Numbered from the stretch's first letter, positions 51,249 through 60,881 are shown. The stretch is 64,000 nucleotides of DNA from Diploptera punctata (GCA_030220185.1 JASPKZ010008351.1:868001-932000), one strand, 5' to 3'. Notes: generated by a model not told the origin, from the letters alone. Program-made: numbers and translations.

Positions 51249-51322
51249 TGCCTAAGTAAAACAGGGTTAAGTGCACTGGTATGTAGAACCAGAGACCTTG
51301 GATTCAAACCCCAGTTTAAGCA
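51249..51322 (+). repeat. tRNA-like sequence
   Basis: Third member of the 50561/50678 type: GCCTAAGTAAAACAGGGTTA, GTGCACTGGTATGTAGAACC, B box GGATTCAAACCCC. Flanks include GAGAAATTTCTG and a T-rich tail. Confidence 0.65.
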
Positions 51323-51589
51323 TACATTTTTCCCTCTACAAGTATTAGTTATTTCAGTACTTAACTATCATTTTCTAATCAATAGAGCCCAGATTTGTAT
51401 GCAAAATAAAGTACTAAATATGCATGAAAAATTTAGAAAATATTCACCCTAAAAATGCAAAAACAGGTTGTAATAAAATGAAATAAATTATATTATTTTT
51501 GGTCTGGACATCTTACCTCAATATTAATGTTGATTTGATCTTGGACATGTTTCAAAACAATTCTGTTTTATCGTCAGCTTTCCCAGACT

Positions 51590-52065
51590 GGTTTTATTTA
51601 TGTTGCATTATGTTGCACCACCTGGATGTCGATGTCAGCTCCATCCTGTGGTTGGCCAAAGAACCTCCAAACAAGGTCACCCTCCATCGGAATATCAAAA
51701 TTCATAACTCTGTTTCTGTTCTTCTGAATATAAATTTTTTCCCAAATAGTCAGCTCTTTTGTATTTTCTAACTGTTTTAATAATTTAGTGTCTGAATTTA
51801 TATTATGTTTTTCAGACCAAACATGAGCAGCAACTGCAGATTTTTCAATTTCTCCATTTTTAATATTTCTTATGTGTTCTTTGGTTCTAATTTTTAGGTT
51901 TCTTTTTGTTTTCCCTATATATATCTTTTCACAAACCATGCATTCAATTTGATATATTCCTGACTTTTTATTTTTATCAGTTTTTTCATTTTTGTTGGTT
52001 TTTATTAGTTTATTTAAACTGTAGTTATTGAAATAAATTATTTGCTTTGTGGGTAATCTTAGCTT
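51590..52065 (-). mobile_element. Penelope-like element, GIY-YIG part, minus strand
   Basis: The reverse complement starts in the linker (YSLNKLIKTNKNEKTDKNKK), then GIY-YIG, then the FFGQPQDGADIDIQ end. No terminal sequences or inverted arm are visible. It abuts a hAT fragment. Confidence 0.8.
51598..52050 (-). CDS. GIY-YIG endonuclease domain of Penelope type
   Basis: An open reading frame continues from the linker through SGIYQIECMVCEKIYIGKTK (both GIY and YIG intact), KIRTKEHIRNIKNGE, SAVAAHVWSEKH, LTIWEKIYIQKN and WRFFGQPQDG to a stop. It is the domain that follows RT in Penelope elements; the RT is missing. Frame intact over about 150 codons. Confidence 0.78.
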   Translation of the reverse strand, partial: TKQIIYFNNYSLNKLIKTNKNEKTDKNKKSGIYQIECMVCEKIYIGKTKRNLKIRTKEHIRNIKNGEIEKSAVAAHVWSEKHNINSDTKLLKQLENTKELTIWEKIYIQKNRNRVMNFDIPMEGDLVWRFFGQPQDGADIDIQVVQHNAT

Positions 52066-52074
52066 ATTCCTGGC

Positions 52075-52290
52075 TGTTACAGTAGATACGGAAGGTTTTC
52101 ATGAGGTTTTCTTGTGTGAAACACCTTTGTCTGTCAGTGAAGAAGGGTTTATACAATGCAAATGTCCTTTCTACATCACATGATGTCACAGGTGCATGTG
52201 AGAAACATCTTCAGTGAATTCCTCTTCGGTTACAGTTTTTTCACTATCTGAGAATGTGATGGCATGGTGCATGTAAAACTAACCTTGTGC
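52075..52290 (-). pseudogene. hAT-like transposase C-terminal fragment
   Basis: The reverse complement can be read as VTSCDVERTFALYKPFFTDR followed by CFTQENLMKTFRIYCN, the dimerisation motif near the C-terminus of hAT-family transposases. Frame changes precede it (EEEFTEDVSH in another frame). A second fragment of the same motif lies at 61650-61800. Confidence 0.65.
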
Positions 52291-52720
52291 TCTTCAAGAT
52301 CTTTCTTATTTGTTTTTAAAAGTTGGCATTCAAGCAAATAGTGATCTATATGTAAAAAAAATAGCAGAAGAAGTTAGTCAAGTCATGAGTAGCAGTTTAT
52401 GGGTTAGATCTGTTTTCAGGGCAACTATTCAATTTCAAAATATATATAATTTTATTTACAAGTTTATACAACCCTGTTATCAACAGAACAGTAAAATAAT
52501 TTAAATAAAAAATGTAGTGAAGTTTTTTCGTATATGTTATTAAGTTTCAGTTTTAATAATCTATTTTATTTATTCATAATGTGCTTGCATTGTTCATGTA
52601 ACTCCATATTTTACTATTAATTTTAAATTTCTTTCAGAAATGGAAAGTTAAAAAAGAGGAAATGTCATTTCAACAATAATTTTAAAAATGAATTACCATT
52701 CTTCATATCAAAGGAATATA
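52291..52720. other. No recognised gene
   Basis: AT-rich sequence. An open stretch at 52310-52504 (64 codons) has no family resemblance. Confidence 0.4.
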
Positions 52721-52765
52721 TCATCATCCATGCAAGTATTAGGTCAAGTGGCCTACAGTGAATTT
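52721..52765 (-). mobile_element. LINE family L2b, tiny 3' remnant
   Basis: ATCATCATCCATGCAAGTAT and TTAGGTCAAGTGGCCT match the left edge of the 48476 LINE. Confidence 0.55.
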
Positions 52766-52789
52766 AGAGGAATCAAATCCAGGCATAAT

Positions 52790-53265
52790 GGAAAACTTTA
52801 CTAAAGAAGTCAGAATTTTTACCGATCATCAACATCAGTAATGTCACTACAGGTCTTGATCTTCTTCAACATCTATCTCCATTCTTCTCTGGTCATAGCT
52901 TTCTCTTTCCAATTCCTCAACTTCAACAGCTATCCTCTTTTACAGCATCCAACCATCTTTCTTAGGTTTTCCAACAGGTCATAACAGGTCATTTAACAAA
53001 CATTTCTCCTTCCATGATCATCTTGGAAATGTTTTGCCTGACTATTCTCTGTACATGTCTAGCCCATTGTAGCCTTTTCAATTTAATTATTGTTCACAAC
53101 TCTGGTTGTCTACACAATTACCTCATTCAAATGTTTCCTTTGTCTTTGATAGATCCAAATACATTTCTTAATATTTTCCTTTCAAATCTATTTAATATAT
53201 ATCTAGTTTTCTTTATTACAATCCACGTTTCACTTCCATATACTAGTATTTTATCAAAATGTTTT
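52790..53265 (-). mobile_element. LINE C-terminal fragment, minus strand
   Basis: The reverse complement translates in broken frames to KILVYGSETWIVIKK, FERKILRNVFGSIKDK, KLKRLQWARHVQRI and RWLDAVKED. This is the RTE/jockey-like C-terminal order; it resembles the fragment at 22400-22765. Confidence 0.7.
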
Positions 53266-53629
53266 CAATATATTGAAAACCCCTCTGAAACGAACATCAC
53301 GGGAAGTAGTTGTGTTTTTTTTTTCATCACAAGTTTATTGGACAGATATTGAAGCTTGTGTTGAGTTTTTATAAGAAATGCCATACATTAAAATTGATGA
53401 CAATAGTCTATTTGAAGAAATTAGAAGACTAACAATTTAAATCAATGTGAAAATAAACACATAGAAACTAATAAAAGATGGGTGGAAATATTCAGTCAAT
53501 TAAGAAATGAATAATTCCATGAAAAAATTAGTTACATTGTGCTGCCCTGAAACTAATGCAGCAGTTAAAAATGTTTTTTAATTTCTAATGATTTTAGAAC
53601 AAGATATTGAATTATTAATGAGTTGGTTA
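53266..53629. other. AT-rich sequence, no gene
   Basis: Nothing recognised. Confidence 0.4.
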
Positions 53630-53790
53630 TTTTGACTCACTCATTCCAAGAGTTGGAATGCATCGACAACATCGTGCAATAGTGACCAAGTCTGCATAAA
53701 AATCAAGAAATATGAGGTGAGTCAAAATAACCAACTCGTTAATAATTGAAAGAAATCTCATAGTGATATTTCCTACATATATTAAATGTT
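53630..53790 (+). mobile_element. Penelope terminal fragment
   Basis: AAATCAAGAAATATGAGGTG, then a stretch to CTCATAGTGATATTTCCTAC, the shared terminal sequence. The same piece occurs at 29735-29825 and 48385-48475. Confidence 0.7.
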
Positions 53791-53859
53791 GATACTCTAG
53801 CTGTAGCACTTGCTGTAATATTCAATATGAAAGACATTTATTGTTAGATCTTTCTAATA

Positions 53860-54500
53860 TACTGTTACAAAATTATACATTAACAAAAAATATTCATTCA
53901 GTGGAGAAGCAATTAAAGGACATGATACCTTAAGAGCAAAAACAGTAATTGATAATAAGATTTTAGAGTAGGTGAACAGTTTTAAATATCTAAGTTTCAA
54001 TTTATCATATGTTAAAATTGAAGATATTAATGACAAAATAAATAAATTTAATCTAATGTGTGGTGGCACTATTAAAATAACCCTTAAAAACACAAGAAAA
54101 GAAACAAAAATGACATTTTATAAAGTAATGGCTGTTCCTGTATTGATGTATGGATCAGAATGTTGGACGATCACTAAAAGACAAGAACAAAGATTGGAAG
54201 CAGCTGAGATGCGATTTTTAAGAAATATAGCAGGATATACTCTGCTGGATAAGAAAATAAATGAAGATATAAGAAAGGAACTAAATATTTTCAAACTTAC
54301 AGACCGAATAATTAAATATAGAAACAACTGGAAAGAACATATTGATAGAATGCCAGAAGGAAGATTTCCAAAATTATTGATAAATTATAAAGTGCATGGA
54401 AGGAGAAATGTTGGACGCCCACACAGAAGATGGTCTGAACAATTTTAACAATTCTAGCTTTCATGAAACCAGAACAAGCCAACAGGCTTAATTCCTGGAT
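53860..54500 (+). mobile_element. LINE 3' part
   Basis: Begins in a degraded RT-thumb region and ends with CCAGAACAAGCCAACAGGCT and a GAT-type run. A 5'-truncated insertion of a subfamily related to 8785-10530. Confidence 0.8.
53972..54448 (+). pseudogene. LINE C-terminal ORF segment, 158 residues
   Basis: MNSFKYLSFNLSYVKIEDIN (thumb, YLG-like), KVMAVPVLMYGSECWTITKR, RLEAAEMRFLRNIAGYTLLD, KYRNNWKEHIDRMPEGRFPK, RRNVGRPHRRWSEQF. No RT active site. The frame is intact over the segment, whose upstream part has stops. Confidence 0.75.
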
Positions 54501-54689
54501 GATGACGATGGAGAAGTACTCATTTAAATAATAGTAAGTATGTAAGCATAATTACAATGTAAAATGTTACAAATGTTTTCATTATGCATTTATCATAATA
54601 TAATGTATTATGAATAAATGTTTGTTTTATGTGTGTCCTCCTTTCCATGTAACATAGTTGATCACCATAAGTAAAGAGACAACACCATT

Positions 54690-55300
54690 TATTTACATGA
54701 AATTTTATAAATAATACCTCATAGTGTTATTTCCTAAAAAGTCGATACAACACCATGTTAAGAGAAATTCTTCCAGGCTTCTGGGTGTTGTCAAGAGAAC
54801 TAAAATTCCCTGAAGTTTCACCAGAGATTGCATCTAGCTTTCTCAAGGGTTGGTTTCTATCATATATAAAATAGTAACAGACAAATAGGAAAACTATTGA
54901 GAAACTACAGCATGAAAATTGTATAAGAACCCACTAAGAAGATCAAATATTTACTTCAACCAGTAAAATATCAGCTACATCCAAACAACACAAGAAGAGT
55001 CAGGATCCCATGCAGCTGCAGGCACATTGGCACAAGACTGAGAGAACATGAAAGAAATAATCATCTCAGACAAATGCTGACCATTCTAAGCTCATGGACC
55101 ACATCATACAATATGAAAATATGAATATACTGGCCAATAACTCGACTAATTCAGAAGCCATCTAAGTATTCAAATATCCCAACAACTTTATCGGCGAAGA
55201 AGAAACCTACAAGTACAGACATTATGGATGCAAGTATTAAAGAACGCCAGGTGTAAACCTGCTAGAACTAATGCCAATAAACCCCTTGGACCAATCAAAA
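54690..55300 (+). mobile_element. Penelope-like fragments, including a second GIY-YIG type
   Basis: CCTCATAGTGTTATTTCCTA ends one fragment at 54736. Then 54790-55250 holds another family: TTCACCAGAGATTGCATC, and near 54990 a broken translation RVRIPCSCRHIGTRLREHER, the GIY-YIG-related block of a different Penelope lineage (IPC.C...R.REH), later KYPNNFIGEEETYKYRHYG (compare NNFN.EDG in that lineage). Stops and frame changes are frequent. Identification is by motif order only. Confidence 0.55.
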
Positions 55301-55903
55301 GCTAGAAATAATGTACATTATGGCAGATTGCACAGAAAATGCATAGTGCGTGATATAAAAGCAACATGCAGTCGATATTTGCACCAAACTCAAGCCAGCT
55401 CTTTAGAATGCCTTCACAGTCCCTGATGAAACTTCTAGGAACTTCATCCCTCTTGAGAAGCCTCTCAATGTGACTCAGGAAAGCCTGAATAATTACATAC
55501 AATATTTGTTAATATAATACATAATTCAGCACATTTATAATAGATAAAAGTTTAATTAGCAACATTGATAATGTATGCCAATATGATCATTTTATTGATT
55601 ATGCTCACTTTGTTTTCAATCACAAATTTTTCATCATCTTGCTCTGTACCATATCCATTTTTTAAAGGTAAAAATAAGAATTGTGACATTTATTATACTA
55701 TATATGTATTTTTTTTTCTGGAGGAAGATCTATCTAAATTTTTAAACTAAAAATCCATTGTGCTGATTAACCAACTCAAATTTTAATGTACAGAACATTT
55801 CTGTTCATTGGAAAATTTTGTTATAATTACTGTTTTTTAGTAATTAAATTTACAAGTTTTCCATGACATCTATAATGAATGTGGAAACTCAACTAATAGC
55901 TGT
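55301..55903. other. No recognised gene
   Basis: AT-rich with no supported feature. Confidence 0.4.
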
Positions 55904-55915
55904 CAGGGTTACTAT

Positions 55916-56251
55916 CCATCCATCCATCCATAGTAATTCTGCCCGAAGGCAGGTCCTTCACTGCAATCATAGCATTTTCATCCTATGCTTGCAGCTTTAC
56001 TAGGAAATTGTAGGTGTGGTAGCTTCCCGTTGCCTTCCACACCGGTGAAAGATGATGATGATAATGAGAAGGATGATGATGGCCATATGATTTCAGGAAC
56101 CTTTGGGGCTTAAAGTTTTCCTGACATCTGTCTTACAGGTGAGGAAAAACCCCTATAAAAACCTCACCCAGAAAAACTGCCCCGACCGGGAATCGAACCC
56201 GGGCCTGCTGCATGACAAGGCAGCACGCTACCTTGAGACTACAGTGGTGGA
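55916..56251 (-). mobile_element. tRNA-derived SINE, family C, copy 1, perfect 12-bp target duplication
   Basis: CAGGGTTACTAT is at 55904-55915 and 56252-56263. The tRNA-like head is at the right (reverse complement CTGTAGTCTCAAGGTAGCGT, B box GGGTTCGATTCCC) and a (CCAT)n tail at the left. The body includes GTAGGTGTGGTAGCTTCCCG. Confidence 0.93.
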
Positions 56252-56263
56252 CAGGGTTACTAT

Positions 56264-56745
56264 GGTGTTATGAAATCCAGGGATAAATTGTAAAATACCA
56301 TACTATGTAATTAAAAATGCAAAGGATAGAGAGCAACATTCTTCATCTAAATCACAATAAGTTGGATTAATTCTTGTAACTGGATGTATTAAGAAACTAT
56401 GTGATTTGTATGTTTTTAGGTTAGTTTCCGAAACAATACATAACTGGGTTTCTTGATCATTAAACTAATCTGGTATTATAAATCTAATCCTTGATTATTT
56501 AATTTACTAAAGTAGGTTATAATTTATGGAGAGACAGCTTCAGTTTCGAGAAACAGTAGTAAATTAACTTTATAAAAACCTTTCTTCAGATCATATACTC
56601 TCAGAAAAAAAGATGCAGATGTAGCTAGGAATTAGACACCTTAATAATTATTAATTATTCTGGAATGTTAAATACTATAATGAAGTAACGATAGCGAAGA
56701 GAATTTTACTTAACTTTCTTGCTTTAGTTCAGGAATATTGTGGGG
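56264..56745. other. AT-rich sequence, no gene
   Basis: Nothing recognised. Confidence 0.4.
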
Positions 56746-56747
56746 GA

Positions 56748-56779
<32 letters not shown>

Positions 56780-56860
56780 TCTCTTTAATTTGCTTACTTG
56801 TTATACGAGCAGCTACTAGATGGCAGTGGAGACCGCGTTCCCACTACATCTCGTAATAAT

Positions 56861-57180
56861 CCATCCATAGTAATTCTGCCCGAAGGCAGGTCCTTCACTG
56901 CAATCATAGCATTTTCATGCTATGCTTGCAGCTTTACTAGGGAATTGTAGGTGTGGTAGCTTCCCGTTGCTTTCCACACCGGTGAAGGATGATGATGATA
57001 ATGATGGCCATATGATTTCGGGGACCGTTTGGGCCTTAAAGTTTTCCTGACATTTGTCTTACAGGTGAGGAAAACCCCCGATAAAAACCTCACCCAGAAA
57101 AACTGCCCCGACTGGGCATCGAACCTGGGCCCTCTGCATGACAAGGCAGCACGCTACCTCGAGACCACAGCAGTGGACAC
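56861..57180 (-). mobile_element. SINE family C, copy 2, perfect 11-bp target duplication
   Basis: CTCGTAATAAT is at 56850-56860 and 57181-57191. It is about 90% identical to copy 1, with a shorter CCAT tail and a deletion in the GATGATGAT run. Confidence 0.93.
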
Positions 57181-57234
57181 CTCGTAATAATAAGAGAATA
57201 AATATATATGAAAAATGAATGTTTGCACTAGACT

Positions 57235-57306
57235 TGCTCGGTAGCGTAATTGATAGCACACTGGATTATCAATCCAGAGGTCTGGGTTCAAGCCCCGTCT
57301 GAGCAT
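57235..57306 (+). tRNA. tRNA-like cloverleaf with anticodon-position ATC
   Basis: The acceptor TGCTCGG pairs with CTGAGCA over all seven positions (one G-U). The anticodon stem CTGGA/TCCAG is perfect, with loop TTATCAA. The T arm is CTGGG/CCCGT and contains GGTTCAAGCCC. A T-rich run follows. The anticodon ATC is not the normal animal tRNA-Asp form (GTC), so although the fold is good I regard it as a repeat-borne tRNA-like sequence. Confidence 0.5.
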
Positions 57307-57340
57307 TTATTTTTCTTATCATGTCATATATATATATTAT

Positions 57341-58030
57341 ATTAAAATTGTTTGAAATTAACTTCACAGAATGTCATCTTTCTATCTCTATCTAATCATA
57401 TGGTCAAATTATAATAATTTTAGAAACTTTAAATATAAATTATCTATGTCAAATTCTAGATTAAATTATGTGCAAATGGCTAATAAAATGTTGACATGCT
57501 ACATTTAAAGAATTACATTTCTATTACATTTGTGCAATTTTCATGAACAACTCATTAGTTTTTTTTTCTGTTCTCAATTTAATAACCATAATAAGTATAT
57601 TACTATAATGTATAGATGGAAGTAAATGGATTTCATAGAAACAGACTGGCAATAGACCATCTAGCATTGAAGCACAAACTTGCGGCTGCCACCATCTTAT
57701 GAAACATAATTTTCTAATCCATTTCTAGTCAATTTCCATTGTCATTCAATTCTAAATATAATGAATATGATTTAAATAACAGAAAATAATAAAGATTAAA
57801 ATAAATAAATTCATAGATGTAAATTTGGTATTTGGATAAGTTATGTACCATACTGGTATTATATAACTTATAATGGAATATAATTTGGACACATACTATT
57901 TCTATTGCAGTATTCATATTTTTAACAGTAATTGTCATTAAGAAATCCATATCTTCAACATCTTCAATATGGCATTAAAAACAATTTTTAATAACCAAAT
58001 CGTAATTATACAAACATGTGAAAGATTAGA
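57341..58030. other. AT-rich sequence, no gene
   Basis: No feature seen over about 0.7 kb. Confidence 0.45.
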
Positions 58031-58039
58031 ATCAAATGA

Positions 58040-58650
58040 ATCTTGAATTCTTACCTCATATATCTATGTTTTTTTAACACAGAACTGCAGTATCAGGAAA
58101 TACATCATTCCCATCTTCAGTTGTTTTCACAACTGTCAATTTTTTATTATGCCGGTAATTTTCTAAACTGCCATCTGGTGTACTTTTGAAGAACTTTGTA
58201 ATCAAATTTGGTTAGTCTGGAACCTTGAAGTTCATGGTTCTAGTATGGTTATTTTGAATGTATATCTTTTCCCGTTAATTCTAAAGGTTTAGATAGATGT
58301 TTCAAAAGTTTTGCTTCTTTTTCAATTCTTTTGAAACATCTATCTAAACCTTTGGAATTAACAGTTTGGGAAAGGATATATATTAAAAAAAAAACGATAC
58401 TAGAACCATGAACTTCGAGGTTCCAGACGAACCAAGTTTGATTACAAAGTTCTTCAAAAGTACACCAGATGGTGTTTAAAAAATTACTGGCATAATAAAA
58501 AATTGACAGTCGTGAAAACAGCTGAAGATGGGAATGATGTACTCCTGATACTGCAGTTCTGTGTTAAAAAACATAGATGTATGAGGTAAGAAGAATTCAC
58601 GATTTATTTGATTCTTTTTAAGAAAACCTCATAATGTAAAAATTCCCAAA
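58040..58650. mobile_element. Penelope-type palindrome
   Basis: The arms (minus about 58045-58330, plus 58331-58600) are mirror images meeting near AATTCTTTTGAAACATCTAT. Each contains GAACCATGAACTTC-type sequence, the end of the GIY-YIG ORF region, and a hammerhead-like CTGAAGA at the outer part. The right end is CCTCATAATGT. Confidence 0.82.
58519..58560 (+). ncRNA. Hammerhead-like motif, changed core
   Basis: CTGAAGA at 58522-58528, but GATA instead of GAAA at 58547-58550, then CTGCAG and TT. The partner in the minus arm (58085-58120) has the same GATA. Likely inactive. Confidence 0.4.
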
Positions 58651-58659
58651 TGTATTATA

Positions 58660-59010
58660 TTATATTTGAAAGGATCAGCTGGAAGATCTAGAATGGATAG
58701 AATACGAAATAAAGAAATAAGGGAAATTATGGGTGTACAAGAGGAGCCGGACATCATAGACATTATAGAAAAGAAAAGATTACAGTGGTATGGCCATGTC
58801 AAAAGAATGCCAGAGCAAAGATTGCCTAAAATTGTTATGGAATGGATCCCAATGGAAAGGAGAAAGAGAGGAAGACCGAAGAAAACTTGGATAGAAGGGG
58901 TACAAGCAGCTATGAATATCAGAGGAATGGAGGAAGATCAATGGATGGACAGAGAGGAATGGCATTTGGTTTCTGGAAGATGGCGGCAGCTGCCATGATA
59001 TCGGATGATG
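58660..59010 (+). mobile_element. LINE 3' end, additional family
   Basis: The open 110-residue segment 58666-58998 contains RIRNKEIREIMGVQEEPDII, LQWYGHVKRMPEQRLPKIVM and RRKRGRPKKTWIEGVQAAMN. This is the LINE C-terminal order with a distinct sequence. No tail is visible; it ends at a GAT-type run before the Penelope fragment. Confidence 0.75.
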
Positions 59011-59019
59011 ATATTTGCG

Positions 59020-59240
59020 GGAATTTCGAAGTTCATAAGTTTTCCTGAAATTCCCTCAAATTTTGACTTGATCCAGAGGTTCATCGGTCCACCAACAGAG
59101 GGAAGAAGAAGAGTTTCTTCCGATCGACATAATATCAGTCGCCAAGAAAGTACTGAAGATGAGACAGTTATGGTCTCGAAATCGCGATCTACTTAGAAGA
59201 TTTATATGAGGAGAGGTAAGAAACATTTAATTTCACCTTG
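59020..59240 (+). mobile_element. Penelope 3' end of the TCGCGA family
   Basis: Encodes the end of the GIY-YIG ORF (FDLIQRFIGPPTEGRRR) followed by a hammerhead-like motif and ATGAGGAGAGGTAAGAAACA. Only the last 220 bp of the element, closely related to 60685-60869. Confidence 0.8.
59148..59194 (+). ncRNA. Hammerhead-ribozyme-like motif, best-preserved copy
   Basis: AAGTA at 59148-59152 pairs perfectly with TACTT at 59190-59194 (outer stem). CTGAAGA is at 59153-59159, extra T, stem GAGAC/GTCTC (perfect) with loop AGTTATG, GAAA at 59178-59181, palindrome TCGCGA at 59182-59187 and TC at 59188-59189 where a hammerhead would cut. The one departure from the standard core is the extra T at 59160. 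Confidence 0.65.
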
Positions 59241-59921
59241 ACTCTTTTTACTGTATTTTTTAAAAATGACTATAAATACTGTACTGTATTTTATATTGTT
59301 ATAAAAAAATTATTTATTTTTAAACATGCTACTGTGAACTGTGCTTAGAAACTAGCACAATAGAGTAACCTTCACTCACAACCCCCTCCCCTGACCAACC
59401 AACACCTGAGAATACAGTACAATTTCGGAAATTTCTGTTGTGTGAGTCACTGAAAGTTTGTTGTTACAGAACTGTATTTGTATTGTGTAGGATAGTGTAG
59501 TCTGTGAGAACAGTGTGCAGCAGTTTGTGAAAAAAAAAAATGTCTGGGAACCTGGCTTCAAACATTGAATGATGCGGCTATTGTGAACAAAGTGCAAGGT
59601 GGGAGGGGAAGAAGAAAGTGAAGATGAAAATTCATTGATGATTGAAAACAAAATTAGCCACACAGAAGCATCAAAATTATTAAAATAATCTTATTAAAAT
59701 ATATGGGACAAAATTAATTTGATTACGTTGATGTCTTAAGTGTTAGGAAAATAAGAACTGTAATCAGAAAAAGTGTAAATGATAAATTGAAGCAGAGGAA
59801 AATATCGGACTTCATAGTGTAAAACAAGTGGTTTCAACAGAGATTTGTGGTTCCTACACATAAATTTTGCTTAAATTAATTGTAAGTACAACAGTTTTCA
59901 AAATACAGTACTGTAGTAAAT
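59241..59921. other. No recognised gene
   Basis: AT-rich and unassigned. The right edge is the target of the next Penelope insertion. Confidence 0.45.
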
Positions 59922-59985
59922 ACTGTATTGCATTTAACTTTTACAGGAATTAATCACTATGAGGTTTAATTTATGGTGAAATTAA

Positions 59986-60831
59986 ATGTTTCTTACCTCT
60001 CCTCATATAAATTTTCTAAGTAGATCGCGATTTCGAGACCACAACAGTCTCATCTTCAGCACTTTCTTGGCAACTGATGTTATGTCGATCAGAAGAAACT
60101 CTTCTTCCCTCTGTTGGTGGACCGATGAACCTCTGGATCAGGTCAAAATTTGCAGAAATTTCGAAGTGCATGAAGAAAATATGGTACACAAGAAAATAAA
60201 TAAATTTAAAAGACAAAAATTAATAAATGAAAGCAGACTTATAAAAGAAACAGAAAAAATAAAATTCAAGAAATTCACTTACCATCCACTGAAACACTAT
60301 AAATTTCAAAAAAATTTCAAAAAGTTTAATATAAGATTAGCACCAAAGAATGAATACAGCCTTAATAGGATAATTAAAACCGATAAAAATGAAAGAATTG
60401 AAAATGAAAACAAGTTAGGAATTTATCAGATCAAATGCAGGGATTGTGACAAAATTTATATTGGAAAAACGAAAAGAAATTTGAAAACAAGGGTGAAAGA
60501 ACATCTTAGAAACATCAAAAATGGAGAAGTGGAAAAGTCAGCAGTAGCTGCTCATGCTTGGTCCAAAAAACATTTAATTGAATCAAAAGCCAGTCTAATT
60601 AAACAAATAGACAAACAAAAGGAACTCACGGTTTGGGAAAAGATCCACATTCAGAAAAACAAAGGAAAACTTATGAACTTTGAAATTACCGCAAATTTTG
60701 ACCTGATCCAGAGGTTCATCGGTCCACCAACAGAGGGAAGAAGAAGAGTTTCTTCTGATCGACATAACATCAGTCACCAAGAAAGTGCTGAAGATGAGAC
60801 TGTTGTGGTCTCGAAATCGCCATCTACTTAA
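59986..60831 (+). CDS. ORF with Penelope GIY-YIG endonuclease domain, 281 residues
   Basis: The frame is open throughout. Residues 1-63 come from reading the reverse of the minus-strand terminal arm (for example SLCWWTDEPLDQVKICRNFE), so they are not conserved protein. True element protein begins near residue 64 with a basic linker (KINKFKRQKLINES), then APKNEYSLNRIIKTDKNERI, GIYQIKCRDCDKIYIGKTKR (intact GIY-YIG), KTRVKEHLRN, SAVAAHAWSKKH, LTVWEKIHIQKN and FDLIQRFIGPPTEGRRR. The domain nicks DNA at insertion in Penelope elements. Intact frame suggests a recent copy, though no RT is encoded here. Confidence 0.8.
   Translation: MFLTSPHINFLSRSRFRDHNSLIFSTFLATDVMSIRRNSSSLCWWTDEPLDQVKICRNFEVHEENMVHKKINKFKRQKLINESRLIKETEKIKFKKFTYHPLKHYKFQKNFKKFNIRLAPKNEYSLNRIIKTDKNERIENENKLGIYQIKCRDCDKIYIGKTKRNLKTRVKEHLRNIKNGEVEKSAVAAHAWSKKHLIESKASLIKQIDKQKELTVWEKIHIQKNKGKLMNFEITANFDLIQRFIGPPTEGRRRVSSDRHNISHQESAEDETVVVSKSPST
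60018..60064 (-). ncRNA. Hammerhead-ribozyme-like motif
   Basis: On the minus strand: AAGTG-CTGAAGA, extra T, GAGAC/GTCTC stem, GAAA, TCGCGA, TC, TACTT. All core elements are present except for the extra T. Outer stem has one G-U. Confidence 0.6.
60783..60829 (+). ncRNA. Hammerhead-ribozyme-like motif
   Basis: AAGTG at 60783-60787, CTGAAGA at 60788-60794, extra T, GAGAC/GTCTC, GAAA at 60813-60816, TCGCCA (palindrome broken by one base), TC, TACTT at 60825-60829. Confidence 0.55.
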
Positions 60832-60881
60832 AACATTTATATGAGGAGAGGTAAGAAACATTTAATTTCACTGTATTGCAT

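Larger units (their letters stand above)
56746..57340 (+). repeat. TA-bounded tRNA-like unit, copy 2, interrupted by a SINE
   Basis: Same order as 3663-3894: TA microsatellite, TTCTCTTTAATTTGCTTACT, CTACTAGATGGCAGTG, then (after the SINE) the tRNA-like part and CATTTATTTTTCTTATCATG with a TA run. The shared leader shows that the unit is more than a tRNA. Confidence 0.8.
59934..60869 (+). mobile_element. Complete short Penelope-type insertion, 12-bp target duplication
   Basis: ACTGTATTGCAT occurs at 59922-59933 and 60870-60881. The insert has a minus-strand terminal arm (59945-60175) followed by a plus-strand body (60176-60869) that encodes the linker and GIY-YIG and ends in the same terminal segment. 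Hammerhead-like motifs lie in both. The RT is absent, so it is a 936-bp non-autonomous form with the layout arm(-)/body(+). The outer element at 38545-40232 has the mirror layout. Confidence 0.9.

Noticed and set aside
57235..57306. Functional tRNA gene
   Set aside because: The fold is good, but the anticodon position reads ATC, the unit has a dispersed second copy with another loop, and its flanks are repeat sequence. It is kept as tRNA-like only.
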